Positions 10,565-22,067 are shown, counted from the stretch's first letter. The stretch is DNA of 64,000 nucleotides from Gammaproteobacteria bacterium (GCA_009926865.1 RFOD01000001.1:150019-214018), one strand, 5' to 3'. Translations and numbers: made by a program. Notes: a model not told the origin generated them from the sequence alone.

Positions 10565-11911
10565 GTGTCCCAGGAACTCACCCGGGCAGACCGCCGGCGA
10601 ATTGTCTTCGCCAGCATGATCGGCACGACCATTGAATTCTATGATTTTTATATTTATGCAACGGCTGCCGTGTCGGTCTTTCCGCTGCTATTTTTTCCGG
10701 CCGGCGAAGGAAACGCCGCACTCCTGGCTTCGATGGCGACCTTTGGGGTCGCGTTTGTGGCTCGACCGATTGGCTCGGTATTCTTTGGCCACTTTGGAGA
10801 TCGCGTCGGTCGCAAAGCCACTCTCGTGGGCTCCCTACTCATCATGGGGATCGCCACCTTTTTAATCGGATTACTCCCCACCTGGTATCAAATTGGGATT
10901 TTTGCACCTGCAATGTTGACGATTCTGCGCTTTTGCCAGGGTCTCGGGCTGGGCGGAGAGTGGTCTGGCGCCGCCTTGCTTGCGACGGAGACTGCAGAGC
11001 CTGGCAAACGCGCAAGCGCTGCCATGTGGCCACAGCTGGGTGCCCCCTTCGGCTTCATTTTGGCAAATGGTTTTTTTCTGTGGCTGACGATTTATTTTGG
11101 ATATGACTCAACTCGTCATGAGCTCGATCACTCCTTTCTGACATGGGGGTGGAGAATTCCCTTTCTGGCCTCTGTTGCCATGGTCATCGTAGGTCTCTAC
11201 GTCCGCCTGAAACTCGAGGAGACACCCGTCTTCTCTCGCGCCGTCGCCCGCGGAGAGCGGCTTAAGTCACCGATCGTAGAGGTATTTCGCCGTAACTCCA
11301 AAGAAATTGTAATGGGCATGTTTATCATGCTGGCAACGTACGGCCTTTTTTACCTGATGACGACTTGGGTCCTCTCTTATGCGATCGGCAGCCTCCAAAA
11401 AGGCCAGCTGGGCATTGATTATCGAGAATTTCTCGTGCTGCAAATCGGTTCAGTTTTATGCTTTGCGGCGGGTATTCCGATTGCAGGTCACCTCGCGGAT
11501 CGATTTGGAAGACGAAGGTTTTTACTTTGGATTACTAGCCTGATCTTTATTTTTGGTCTCAGTTTTAAGAGCTTCCTCGCGCCGGAGATTATGGGTACCG
11601 GAACTGAGGCCAATCTCACATTAATGACCCTGTTTTTAAGTCTCGGCATGGCGTTGATGGGCTTGAGTTTCGGGCCCATGTCCGCCTTACTACCAGAGCT
11701 TTTCCCAACCAATACACGCTACAGTGGCTCGGGAGTCGCCTATAACGGCGCGTCTATTCTGGGCGCCGCGCTAACCCCCTTCGTCGCCGCATGGCTCGCC
11801 GGACAATTTGGGCCGGGCGCGGTAGGTCTCTACCTCACAGCGCTGTCGGCTCTCACCTTGCTCGCACTCTGGTGGGCACCCGAAACGTCAACGCTCGACT
11901 TGGATCGATGA
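10565..11911 (+). CDS. MFS transporter, metabolite:H+ symporter (MHS) type
   Basis: GTTIEFYDFYIYATAA, GHFGDRVGRKATL, GLGLGGEWSGAALL; GTG start with GGGAGG SD. Confidence 0.92.
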   Translation: MSQELTRADRRRIVFASMIGTTIEFYDFYIYATAAVSVFPLLFFPAGEGNAALLASMATFGVAFVARPIGSVFFGHFGDRVGRKATLVGSLLIMGIATFLIGLLPTWYQIGIFAPAMLTILRFCQGLGLGGEWSGAALLATETAEPGKRASAAMWPQLGAPFGFILANGFFLWLTIYFGYDSTRHELDHSFLTWGWRIPFLASVAMVIVGLYVRLKLEETPVFSRAVARGERLKSPIVEVFRRNSKEIVMGMFIMLATYGLFYLMTTWVLSYAIGSLQKGQLGIDYREFLVLQIGSVLCFAAGIPIAGHLADRFGRRRFLLWITSLIFIFGLSFKSFLAPEIMGTGTEANLTLMTLFLSLGMALMGLSFGPMSALLPELFPTNTRYSGSGVAYNGASILGAALTPFVAAWLAGQFGPGAVGLYLTALSALTLLALWWAPETSTLDLDR

Positions 11912-11945
11912 TCGCCGTACTGACTCACAAAGGTGGAACTTCATT

Positions 11946-12413
11946 ATGAAGCTACTCGCAAATATCGTTTGGTTGGTCACGGGTGGCTGGCTGATTGGTT
12001 TGTTGTATTTACTAGGCGCCATCGTCTTCTTTCCATTGCTACCCTTTCTTTACGGATTGATTGGCTACGGGTTTTGGCCTTTTGGTCGACGCGCGATTTC
12101 AAGGAGTCGGCTCGAGGAGTTCAGCGAACTCAGCGGTAAACCCGAAACGAGCCTCGCCTCTGGGGCGAAAGCGGTGGGCTTTCTCGCTAACGTACTCTGG
12201 GCGATCACATTCGGTTGGTTACTGGCGCTCGCGCATATCATCGGCTCGCTCATGAACCTCGCCCTATTCTGGTTGGTGATCACCATCCCGAATATTGTGG
12301 GTCATTGGAAGTTAATCCCTACGGCGTTTGCACCGTTTCGTAAAGTGGTGGTGTCTTCGACCCTTGCCGATGAAATCGAGAGCCAGCTCGAGAAAAAGCG
12401 TCTGGGTCTTTGA
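11946..12413 (+). CDS. YccF-domain inner membrane protein
   Basis: Two repeats of NIVWLVTGGWLIGLLYLLGAI / NVLWAITFGWLLALAHIIGSL typical of YccF (DUF307). Confidence 0.88.
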   Translation: MKLLANIVWLVTGGWLIGLLYLLGAIVFFPLLPFLYGLIGYGFWPFGRRAISRSRLEEFSELSGKPETSLASGAKAVGFLANVLWAITFGWLLALAHIIGSLMNLALFWLVITIPNIVGHWKLIPTAFAPFRKVVVSSTLADEIESQLEKKRLGL

Positions 12414-12544
12414 TCGAAGCGCGCGCCTCGTACAACCAATGCGAGTTCGGGGCGCGCCAAACGGATCAGCGGTCGAACGGCCAGAATGGTAAGACCCCAA
12501 TGGAAAGGCCCGACTTGGATAAAGGGAGCAGACTACGAGAAAGT

Positions 12545-12621
12545 TGGTAGCGGGGGCAGGATTTGAACCTGCGACCTTCGGGTTATGAGCCCGACGAGCT
12601 GCCAGACTGCTCCACCCCGCA
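12545..12621 (-). tRNA. tRNA-fMet(CAT), CCA encoded
   Basis: TGCGGGGTGGAGCAGTCTGGCAGCTCGTCGGGCTCATAACCCGAAGGTCGCAGGTTCAAATCCTGCCCCCGCTACCA; GGG/CCC anticodon stem and 1:72 mismatch. Confidence 0.95.
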
Positions 12622-12666
12622 CCAGTAGGGGCGCTGACTATACTCGCTCACCCTACTCTTCTCAAT

Positions 12667-12692
12667 ACCATTGATGCCGACCATTGATGCCG
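12667..12692. repeat. Perfect 13-bp tandem duplication
   Basis: ACCATTGATGCCG ACCATTGATGCCG. Confidence 0.9.
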
Positions 12693-12718
12693 CTGAAACG
12701 AACACGCACCCTGAGGCG

Positions 12719-13759
12719 TTAACCTGTCATTCGTCTCGGCGACGGCAGCGGTACTCGATTCTCTTGGGAGAGTTTGCTACGTAATGACATTAGTGCGCCA
12801 CGCAATGCCGCATGCTCATCCGTGATCATGCTCACGGGTGTTTGCTCCAGAATGGGCGCTAAGCGACCCTTCGCACAAAAGCGCTCAATGAATTGACTCT
12901 TCTCGATTGCTCGCTGCAATCTAGGAGCGATACCACCGCCGAGAAATACTCCGCCAAAGGCACCGAAGTGCAAGGCGCAATCGCCCGCAAAACTTCCCAA
13001 GTTTTCCAAGAACTTCTGAATGGCCTGAATGGCAAACGGATCGGCACCCGTCTCTGCGCCCTCGACCACTTCGGCCGGTGTTTTTATTAATCTGCCCTGA
13101 CCTGCTCTCACGGCAAAGAATTCATATAACAAGGTCAAACCTGCGCCACTCAGCACGCGCTCCACCGATACCCGAGCGTACTGACGCCGCGCATACTGTA
13201 ATAACTCGATATCTACATCATCGATCGGGGCATAGCTCGCGTGACCCGCTTCGCTCGCACATACGACTGAACCCAGTGGCTGACCCATCGGACCTCTGGC
13301 ATTCATGAGTGCGGCTACCCCGAGACCTGTCCCCGGCCCGACCACTAGGATATTTTTTTCGATTGCATCTACCGACTCAAACTGATTGAAAAGAGACTGC
13401 CAAGTGAGCGTATCGAGGGACTTCAATGACCAAGCGAGTGCCTCAAAATCATTGATAAATTCCACCTGCTCGAGCTGGTAACGGCGCATCAAGGATTGAC
13501 GTGAGATTTGCCAGGATGAGTTCATCAAACGCATGACATCCGCATCAACGGGTGCGGCAATCGCGATTGATGCGGCGCGCAGGTCTACAGGGCGATGATG
13601 ACTCAGGCTCAAATAATGATCCAAGGCATCTTCGAAAGTGGCATAGTCTTGGACCCGCAATACATGGTGCGACAAGATTGCGGGATCATGGGAGTCACCC
13701 ACTCCAAATCGACAAAAGGTGCCGCCGACATCCACCAACAAAAATTGAGGTCGCGTCAT
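12719..13759 (-). CDS. glk: Glucokinase (Glk family)
   Basis: LLVDVGGTFCRFGV, NDFEALAWSL, VGPGTGLGVAAL motifs. Confidence 0.9.
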   Translation of the reverse strand: MTRPQFLLVDVGGTFCRFGVGDSHDPAILSHHVLRVQDYATFEDALDHYLSLSHHRPVDLRAASIAIAAPVDADVMRLMNSSWQISRQSLMRRYQLEQVEFINDFEALAWSLKSLDTLTWQSLFNQFESVDAIEKNILVVGPGTGLGVAALMNARGPMGQPLGSVVCASEAGHASYAPIDDVDIELLQYARRQYARVSVERVLSGAGLTLLYEFFAVRAGQGRLIKTPAEVVEGAETGADPFAIQAIQKFLENLGSFAGDCALHFGAFGGVFLGGGIAPRLQRAIEKSQFIERFCAKGRLAPILEQTPVSMITDEHAALRGALMSLRSKLSQENRVPLPSPRRMTG

Positions 13760-14784
13760 GCGTCAGCCTCAGGCGCACGATAGGTCGACTCGCGCACCAT
13801 CAACTCGGAGCGGATTTCCACGTGCTCCACTGCAGAATCGGGTTCCTTGATTTGACGAATGAGTAACTCTGCAGCTTTTTCAGCCATATCCTGGATGGGC
13901 TGCGTCACGCTCGTCAAAGCTGGCCAAACCTGGATCGCAATCGGGATATCGTCAAATCCGCAGACGGACAAATCTCGCGGAATATCGAGACCCCGATGTC
14001 TTGCCGCCACACATACCCCCGCTGCCATCTCATCGTTTGCAGCAAAGATTGCGGTCGGCCTCTCGGGCTTAGCAAGCAAGGCGGCACCGGCCTGTTCGCC
14101 TGACTCAAAAGAATTTAATCCAGCGTAGACAAAATCATCTGGCACCGAAAGCCCCGCCGCTTGCATCGCCTCCAAAAAACCCGCGGTACGCGTACAGACA
14201 GCCACGTGGTCGGGATGACCCGCAACAAATGCGATATCCCGATGACCCATGCTAATCAAATACTCTGTCATCAGCCGAGCGGCCTCTTGGTCGTTGGTAT
14301 GTACCGACGAGGACTCGACAAGGGCACCCCCTGGCGATATCAGCGTCAGCGGGACGCGCTCTTGTCGCAAGCCTTGTACTAGGGCGGTCACGTCCGATAA
14401 GGGCGGACTCAAAATCACACCATCAAAGCGTGACTGTCGATAAAGCGAGGCAATCTCTGAGGCGGTATCGGTATTGAGATACGAGCGCGGCAAGACGAGT
14501 AAGTCGTACCCCTCGCGCGCGCAAGCGCGCAAGGCACCCGCCTGCAATTTCGCGACATAGTGTGCGCAGGGGTTGTCGTACATCAATCCTAAGATAAACG
14601 TGCGCCTCGCCGCTAGAGACCGAGCCACTCGGCTTGGACGGAAGTTCAAGCGATTGATCGCCTCGGTGACGCGTTGCCGAGTTGAGATTTGAACGTTGGG
14701 CTCATCGTTCAAAACGCGCGACACGGTCTTGATCGATACCCGCGCAAGGGCCGCAACGTCTTCTATGGTGATTCGGGAGGACAC
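13756..14784 (-). CDS. LacI-family transcriptional regulator
   Basis: HTH TIEDVAALARVSIKTVSRVLNDEPNV; periplasmic-binding-like effector domain; overlaps glk start. Confidence 0.95.
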   Translation of the reverse strand: MSSRITIEDVAALARVSIKTVSRVLNDEPNVQISTRQRVTEAINRLNFRPSRVARSLAARRTFILGLMYDNPCAHYVAKLQAGALRACAREGYDLLVLPRSYLNTDTASEIASLYRQSRFDGVILSPPLSDVTALVQGLRQERVPLTLISPGGALVESSSVHTNDQEAARLMTEYLISMGHRDIAFVAGHPDHVAVCTRTAGFLEAMQAAGLSVPDDFVYAGLNSFESGEQAGAALLAKPERPTAIFAANDEMAAGVCVAARHRGLDIPRDLSVCGFDDIPIAIQVWPALTSVTQPIQDMAEKAAELLIRQIKEPDSAVEHVEIRSELMVRESTYRAPEADA

Positions 14785-14856
14785 TTCGCTGAGACCAAAA
14801 ATCGCTCTAACAATGAGTTTTCATTCTGTACTGCGCCCCCAATCGCCGCAATCGAA

Positions 14857-17338
14857 TCATTGTCTTCGACAGGCGATCGTGGCATTAGATCCTTGGTTTG
14901 CCACCAAGCGGACCTTAGCTACCGAGAGCGATAAGCGACCTGCGGTACGAATTAACGGCAGCGTATCGACTCGATTGAGCGCGAGCCCCGAGGATCGAAA
15001 GCACTCCAGATCGAGCGATAAGCGGACCCATTCATCCTTGGGTGCTGCGCGTAAAAGCCGCGTCACGTCCGCCTTCGCACCGCAGGGATACTGACAATCC
15101 ACGCGTAGCTCCACGGCCCGGGTCGGCGGCTCGTGAACCGCCAATTCCATCTCCAGCACAGCGTCCCGTTGATGCCATTCCGTCAAATCCATCGCCCGAG
15201 TCGCTTGTAGGTACCACTGAGCATCAGATCGACCCGTCCAATTAAGACGCCGCGAATCGCCCTGCACGCGTCGATCAGTCGTCGTAATTGCAATTGCATT
15301 GGCGGCTGATACCTGATCCGAGCCTACGATCGCTTGTTGCCAGTTTTCACGATCACCCACAAACATCCGCCAAGGGGAAATCGTACGCCGATCAAAGATT
15401 GGAAAATCTTGTGCCTGCGCTTGTGTCACCAATGATTCGGGTAAGCGCTCGGCGGGCCCCGTACTCTCACCGAAGCTCAAGCCAAAATCGCGCGGATATA
15501 ATACCGGAAACTTTCCATCTTCTGCCGCCACCGATGACGCCGGCCACGGGAACGGCAGTCTCCCAGTCACTGGATAACGCGCGTTACCCTCGGCGTCCCC
15601 GATCAGCACATCGGCGACACCCTCTCCCTCGCTTCCAGGTAACCACGCCACCACCAACGCGTTGGCCGCGTTGAGTTCAGGGTTCAGCCACAAAGGTCGT
15701 CCGGTCAATAAAATAGCGACGACAGGTATACCGCGTGCGCGCAATGTACGCATGATCTGTAAATGTGTTTGATCACCACGTAAACCTAGCTGCGCCAGAT
15801 CACCCTCACCTTCAGCATACGGACGCTCACCAAACACCACCAAGGCCACATCACCCTCGGCCGCCTCTGCGTCCTCTGCAGTCACAAAGCTCACTTGGCC
15901 ACCGGCCGATTCCACGCTGCGCTGCAGTCCTTCAAAGATACTCGTCGCACCGGGGAAGTCCTCGTTACGTGTCTCGGTCCCCTGCCACGTCACCGACCAA
16001 CCTCCGGCTTGTGACGAGATCTCCCGTGCGGCGTCACCAAACACCAGCAATTTCTGATTCGCTGCTAAGGGTAGTACGGCCTGATCGTTCTTCAACATGA
16101 CCAGCGACTTGCGTACAGCTTCGCGCGCGAGCTCGCGATGCGCGCTTGAACCGACGACATCGGTGCCGAGCTTTTGGGCCCGTTTGCGCGGACCGGCATG
16201 ATCGAATAACCCCAGACGTAATTTCGTCCGCAGAATTCTGGAGACAGCATCATCAATACGCGACATCGGAATCACCCCTGAGCGCACCTGTCGCAACAGG
16301 GTTAAATGCACGTCTTTCCAGTCCTCAGGGGCCATCACCAAATCAATGCCCGCATTGATAGCCTGTGCGCAGTCGCTATTGGTGCAACCCGCGACCTGTC
16401 CGATACCATTCCAATCGCTCACCACCAGTCCATCGAAACGCCATTGGGTCTTCAATAGATCGGTCATGAGCTTCTTATCGCCATGCACCTTACGACCTTG
16501 AACACTGTTAAAAGAGGCCATCACCGTGAGCACCCCCTCATCGAGGGTGCTGAGGTAGCCCGCCCCATGCTCGCGAATTAGCTGATCTTCCTCGAGCACG
16601 ACATCGCCTTGGTCAATACCGTCCCGAGTCGCCCCGTCACCAATGAAATGCTTCGCAGTCGCCGCAACACGGCCGGCCACAAGCCGGCCCTCAGCATCGG
16701 GCTTGCCCTGTAGCCCTCGCACCATCGCTCGCCCGAGCTCAGCCACTCGCTCCGGATCATCCGAATAACTTTCATAGGTTCGACCCCAGCGTGCATGCTA
16801 AGGTCGGTGCAAAAGTCCAATCAATACCGGTTGCGAGTACCTCTAGCGCCGTGGCACGACCAATACGCTCAATTAAATCGGCGTCACGCGTCGCGCCAAG
16901 ACCAATGTTGTGCGGAAATAAGGTCGCACCGCGAACGTTGTTATGGCCATGCACCGCATCCGTTCCCCAGATCATCGGGATCGGGACCTTGGCATCTGTT
17001 GAGACAGAGGCGTCGTAATAGGCTTGCGCCAAATCCAGCCATTGATCAACGGACGCCTCGCGACGCTTGCTTGGGAAGCTGCCGCCACCATTTAGAATAG
17101 AACCTAAGTAATAGCGCTTGGCCTCATCCGGCGTGACGAATTGAATCTCAGCCTGAATCATCTGGCCAATTTTCTGCTCCAGCGTCATGGACTGTAGAAG
17201 CGTCGAGACGCGCGCCTCTAGAGACTCATCTCGGGAGGACTCCGCCTGTCCAGACAACGCGTAACAAGCGACGGACACAGCCAGAACCCAAGCGATCCAC
17301 GGCCCTCTAAACAGGCCTTCTGCTCTCACCTCGCGCAT
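14857..17338 (-). CDS. Glycoside hydrolase family 3 (beta-glucosidase / ExoP-like), frameshifted
   Basis: Two ORFs (16772..17365 and 14857..16746) join within the GH3 motif FAPTLA..(x)RWGRTYESYSDDPERVAELG; VVSDWNG nucleophile region. Confidence 0.88.
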
Positions 17339-17375
17339 TGCGATCCTTCCGGCATTATTTTGCACTGACGGAACC

Positions 17376-17423
17376 CTCGTAAGAGTCGGTAGATCTCATA
17401 ACGATCTACCGACTCACTACGAG
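17376..17423. other. Long intergenic hairpin between TonB receptor and GH3 genes
   Basis: CTCGTA-a-GAGTCGGTAGATC-tcataac-GATCTACCGACTC-ac-TACGAG; 13-bp perfect inner stem. Confidence 0.85.
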
Positions 17424-17431
17424 CGAATCAA

Positions 17432-20114
17432 TCAAAAGCTTTTACGAATTTTCAATCCGTAAGTGCGCGGCGGGAAGAAGCTCGCGCGCTGATATCCCGG
17501 GCCACCATCGGACCAGGAACGAATGAGCTCATCGGTCGCGTTGTAGACATAGAGCTCAGCGCCCCATTGAGCGCTCTCGCTGATCAGACGCATAGACGCG
17601 TTAACACTGGTGAACGCCTTTTGACCGGTGTGGAAAGGACCTTCATCAAAATTGTTATCGCTGAAGAACATTTCGCTCTGCCAGTGAGCCGAAACATAGG
17701 GGCTCAAGCGCAGCCCGTTGGCCAGGCGCCAGCTGTGCTCAACCGTCACGGTGGCCGAATACTCTGGCGACCATGGCAGCTTGTTGCCTTTGAAATCGAC
17801 CGGTCGACGGAACGAGTTATCGCCGCGAATCTGGCTCGGATCTTCTGCGGGACAGGTGCTCAAGCCCAAATACGCCCGCTCAAAGCAGAACCACCCATCA
17901 TCCGCACCGGGAAGATTGGTGATTTCGGCATCCAACCACGTCACCCAACCAAAGATACGACCATCTTTCCAAGGCAACCAGTCGAACTCTAACTCGATAC
18001 CGGTAATCTCAGACTCGGCGATATTGTTGGTCAGCAGCGTCCCGATATCGCGATTGCTGGAAACCGACTTACCGACGATCGCCCACAGCGTGCGCTGCAT
18101 ATCGTCGTACTGGCTGTGGAATGCCGTCCCAATGAAATTCAGACGACCATCCATCAGGCGTGCTTTAACACCCAACTCGAAGGTTGTATTTTCCTCAGGA
18201 TCATACGGGAAGGCCGTCAAATTACCGCACTCGCAGGTATCAACCTTGTCACCGAAACCACCGGGTCGCCACGCTACCGTACAAAAACCATTGCTCATTG
18301 ATCTCGTGATCAAAGCCGAGCTTCCAAGTGCCCTTGCTCCACTTGGCTGCGTAGGTGTTGTCAGTACCCGGTATACGATCCGTGAAATTTTCAGCCAATG
18401 AGCCCATATCGAGCGTCAAGGCATTGGCCTGATACATAGCCCCTGACGTCGACCAGTTCGGGACGATCCCGACGAGATCCCAGCTCTCATGCCAGAAGGT
18501 GTTGTTCGGATCCCAAGTCGCGGGATTCACCCAATAGCCGATCGAGATGTGATTCGATCCGCCCGTATCGCTTTTCTCATCCCAGGTGTAGCGATAGCCA
18601 GCGGTGATACGCGTCTTTTCCGAAAGCGAATAATCAAACTGTCCGAATAGCGCCTTCGACTCGACGTCGCGATCCGGCTGCACGAACGATTGACCTAACG
18701 GGCGCGGCGAACCACAGCACCAGGGAATTTCGACATCGAAACGAATGGCGTTGTCCTCTTTCAAATAAAAGGCGCCGACAACCCAAGAGAGAGGCCCCTC
18801 ACCCTGCGATTTAACCTGCAGTTCCGACACCAGTGATTTGTACTCCGACCAGCGAGTAGTGAGCTGCAAATCTTCAAAAGGCATCAACGCATAAGGCGCG
18901 AAACCCGCATCAATGATCGCTTGCGGATCACGGATCAACAAACCCCCGCCGCAGCAAAGGCGGTTGATACCGTAAGCGGGATGTTCAGGATCCGCAAAGA
19001 AACCACCATCGCCGTCGTAGGCTTGGTAACGACGCTCGCTGGAGAGACCCACACGATGCTCGACGACCAGTGACTCACTGAATTCGTACTTGAGCTCCGA
19101 TCGCAAAGAGTTGATGCTCATGTCGAGTTCGCCCGGCACGTTGATTCGTGCATACCACTGCGGGTGGTCACAAGCGAAGAAGGTGCCCTCCGCTTTCTCA
19201 CAATCTTTGAGCGAGATCATGCCGGCACCGCCGTCCTTGTAATGCTCAAAGCTCAGCAACCAGTCGAGCGAGGAATCGTTTCTGACCCGCGCGCTCAGGC
19301 GTGCCGCCCAACGGTTCGAATTGCCGTAGGCATCTGACGCATCGACGGGACGATTACGACGCTGATCGGTGTTGAGGATGCCGTCTGCGGGCACATCGAA
19401 CGGCCCGGTGGTGGATCCGTCGCCATCCGTATCCCACGCCAGATCGAATAGCTCCATCTCTTGATCAATGTAACTGTCCGTTTTGTCGATCATGTACGAC
19501 GCGCGTAGCGCGACGTAATCGTTGACCGGCAAATTCAGCGTTCCCCGCGCTAACCGGTGGCGGTAATTACCGAGTTCGACTTCAACCGTGCCACCAAACG
19601 AGTCAAATTGGGGTCGCGCACTGACGACATTGATCGCACCAGCGGTCGAATTGCGTCCGAACAACGTGCCCTGCGGCCCGCGCAATACTTCGACCCGTTC
19701 CACATCATGCAAAAGCGCCATACCGCTCTGGGGCCGCGGCGAGTAAATGCCGTCGACATGGATACCGACCGTCGGATCACCCAGTTCGGTGAAATTATTG
19801 GAGGTGATACCACGGACGGTAACCTGCACCCCCGAATCCGACGGTGAAAACCCCACCTGCATGTTCGGAACCAAGGCCCCCAGATCGCGAATATCTTGAA
19901 TGCCATCGCGCGTGAGCTGCTCTTGGGTGAATGCCGAGACCGCAACCGGCGTCAACATCAGCGAAGTCTCGCGTTTGGTGGCCGTGATCACCACTTCCTC
20001 AAGCACTGTGTCCGTATTTTGTGCTGACGCGATCCCTAAGAAAGCGCTCGCCAAACCCGTGGTCATGATCGTCGCGCGTCGCCAAACGGGCGCTGATCCG
20101 GATAGCTGATCCAT
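17432..20114 (-). CDS. TonB-dependent receptor, frameshifted
   Basis: Plug domain (VVITATKRETSLMLTPVAVSAFT, GPQGTLFGRNSTAGAINV); ORFs 18249..20114 and 17432..18313 join at conserved VATGFRPGGF motif. Confidence 0.92.
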
Positions 20115-20210
20115 GTATATGCCCCCTGCTATGAAGTCTGTTCACGAAGCTTCGGCAGCGACTCAGAATCACCACCGCGACTTGCCCATACTCTGTAGCG
20201 GCTAGTTATA

Positions 20211-20224
20211 TGACAACGCTGTCA
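20211..20224. promoter_or_regulatory. Candidate LacI-family operator
   Basis: TGACAACGCTGTCA, palindrome centred on CG, in TonB receptor/SSS divergent promoter region. Confidence 0.6.
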
Positions 20225-20342
20225 TTCTGTAAAGAGTGTGTCATTTTTGATTTACAGCTCACCATTGACGTACTAACCCTATGTTTTTTATGCCTTTTAT
20301 TCTTTTTCGCGCTTCGAGCCACCTCTCATGACGATTTTTGTT

Positions 20343-20356
20343 TGACAGCGCTATCA
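20343..20356. promoter_or_regulatory. Second candidate LacI-family operator
   Basis: TGACAGCGCTATCA (one mismatch), overlaps TTGACA -35-like hexamer. Confidence 0.5.
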
Positions 20357-20405
20357 AAGTCGCGCAAGTTGGCGAGGCTAGGATTTCTAGGGGGAGGCGC
20401 AGCCG

Positions 20406-22031
20406 ATGGTAGGCAGCGGAAACTTTAATGGGCTCGATTGGCTCGTTGTTGGGCTTTATTTCGTCGTCATCTTAGGCATTGCGTGGTGGAGCAGTCGTGA
20501 CGGACGCAACGCTTCGACCAGCGGTTTTTTTCTGGGTGGGCGCGATGCGAGCTGGTGGGTCATTGGCGCATCCCTCTTTGCCTCCAATATTGGCTCGGAG
20601 CATCTCATCGGGTTAGCAGGATCCGGCGCTGCCGACGGCATCGCCGTCGCACAGTTTGAAATCCTCGCGGGCATGATTTTGCTGCTGTTAGGGTGGTTCT
20701 TCGTCCCCTTCTACCTACGCAGCGGCGTGTTCACCATGCCGGAATTTCTCGAGCGTCGGTATTCCTCGGGTCCGAGAACCTATCTAGCGACAGTATCCAT
20801 TGTGAGTTATGTGCTCACAAAGATTTCCGTCACCATTGCGGCAGGCGGCATCGTGTTTGAAGTATTGATGGGCGTGGACTTCTGGCTCGGCGCGTTTATC
20901 GTGGTCGCGGTAACGGGTATGTACACCCTCTGGGGTGGGATGCGCGCCGTTCTTTACACCGATCTTGTCCAGACGGTCTTTTTGATCGCGGGCGCCATTG
21001 CGGTCACATTTATTGGTCTACAGGCTGTCGGTGGCTGGCAGGCGCTACAAACCGCAGCCGGCGCGGAGCGCTTTGATCTGTGGCAACCCATGGATCATCC
21101 CGACTACCCCTGGACCGGCATTTTATTGGGGGCTCCCATTTTAGGTATTTGGTATTGGTGCACCGACCAGGTCATCGTGCAGCGCGTGCTCGCCGCACGT
21201 GGGATTGCTGAAGCGAGACGCGGCACGATCTTTGCGGGTTTTCTGAAACAACTGCCCTTGCTCATTTTTGTGGTCCCCGGCGTCATTGCCTATGTCCTTG
21301 TGCAGCGAGGCGAGCTGGTCTTGAATCGACCGGACGAGGCACTGCCAGCACTGATTGACTCATTGCTACCCGCTGGATTGCGAGGCCTCGTCGCGGCGGG
21401 CATGCTCGCCGCGCTGATGAGCTCCCTGTCATCCGTCTTTAATGCCTGCTCCACGCTGATTACCGTCGATATCTTTGGACGAATCCGCAAGGAAGCGACT
21501 GAACAGACCAAAGTATTGGTTGGACGATTATCGATCGTCGCGCTGACCGGACTCGGCGTCCTGTGGATTCCATTCATGGATCTGATCTCAGGCAAGCTCT
21601 TTGTCTATATTCAAAGCGTACAGGCCTATATTGCCCCGCCAGTGGCTGCCATATTCGTGTTGGGCATTTTGTGGCAACGCATGAATACGCAAGGAGCGAT
21701 TGCCGCACTCTGGGTCGGTGGCACGCTCGGCTTATTACGCCTCACCCTGGAGATATCAAATATCGGATCGGCTGAGCTCTTTGGCCTCTTCATCGAGATG
21801 AATTTCCTACACTTTGCGGCCGTCTTGTTCGCCGTTTCCTGTACGGCCATGGTAGTAGTGAGCCTTTTGACTCAAGCGCCGGACACTGTGCACACGCGGT
21901 CACTGACCCTGCAAACCAAGGATGCGGCTCCCACCGATGCAGCCTCTCGCAAGTTGCGACAGCAGGATCTGTGGTGGTCGCTGGGGCTACTTGCCCTGAT
22001 TGCCTGGGTTTGGTGGACGTTTAAAGGCTGA
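20406..22031 (+). CDS. Sodium:solute symporter (SSS family, SGLT-like sugar transporter)
   Basis: GSNIGSEHLIGLAGSGAADGIAVAQFE-type motif, YWCTDQVIVQRVLAARG, about 14 TM segments. Confidence 0.93.
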   Translation: MVGSGNFNGLDWLVVGLYFVVILGIAWWSSRDGRNASTSGFFLGGRDASWWVIGASLFASNIGSEHLIGLAGSGAADGIAVAQFEILAGMILLLLGWFFVPFYLRSGVFTMPEFLERRYSSGPRTYLATVSIVSYVLTKISVTIAAGGIVFEVLMGVDFWLGAFIVVAVTGMYTLWGGMRAVLYTDLVQTVFLIAGAIAVTFIGLQAVGGWQALQTAAGAERFDLWQPMDHPDYPWTGILLGAPILGIWYWCTDQVIVQRVLAARGIAEARRGTIFAGFLKQLPLLIFVVPGVIAYVLVQRGELVLNRPDEALPALIDSLLPAGLRGLVAAGMLAALMSSLSSVFNACSTLITVDIFGRIRKEATEQTKVLVGRLSIVALTGLGVLWIPFMDLISGKLFVYIQSVQAYIAPPVAAIFVLGILWQRMNTQGAIAALWVGGTLGLLRLTLEISNIGSAELFGLFIEMNFLHFAAVLFAVSCTAMVVVSLLTQAPDTVHTRSLTLQTKDAAPTDAASRKLRQQDLWWSLGLLALIAWVWWTFKG

Positions 22032-22067
22032 GACGAAGTGTTAGGTCGCGCTCGTCGATGTAGTTCG

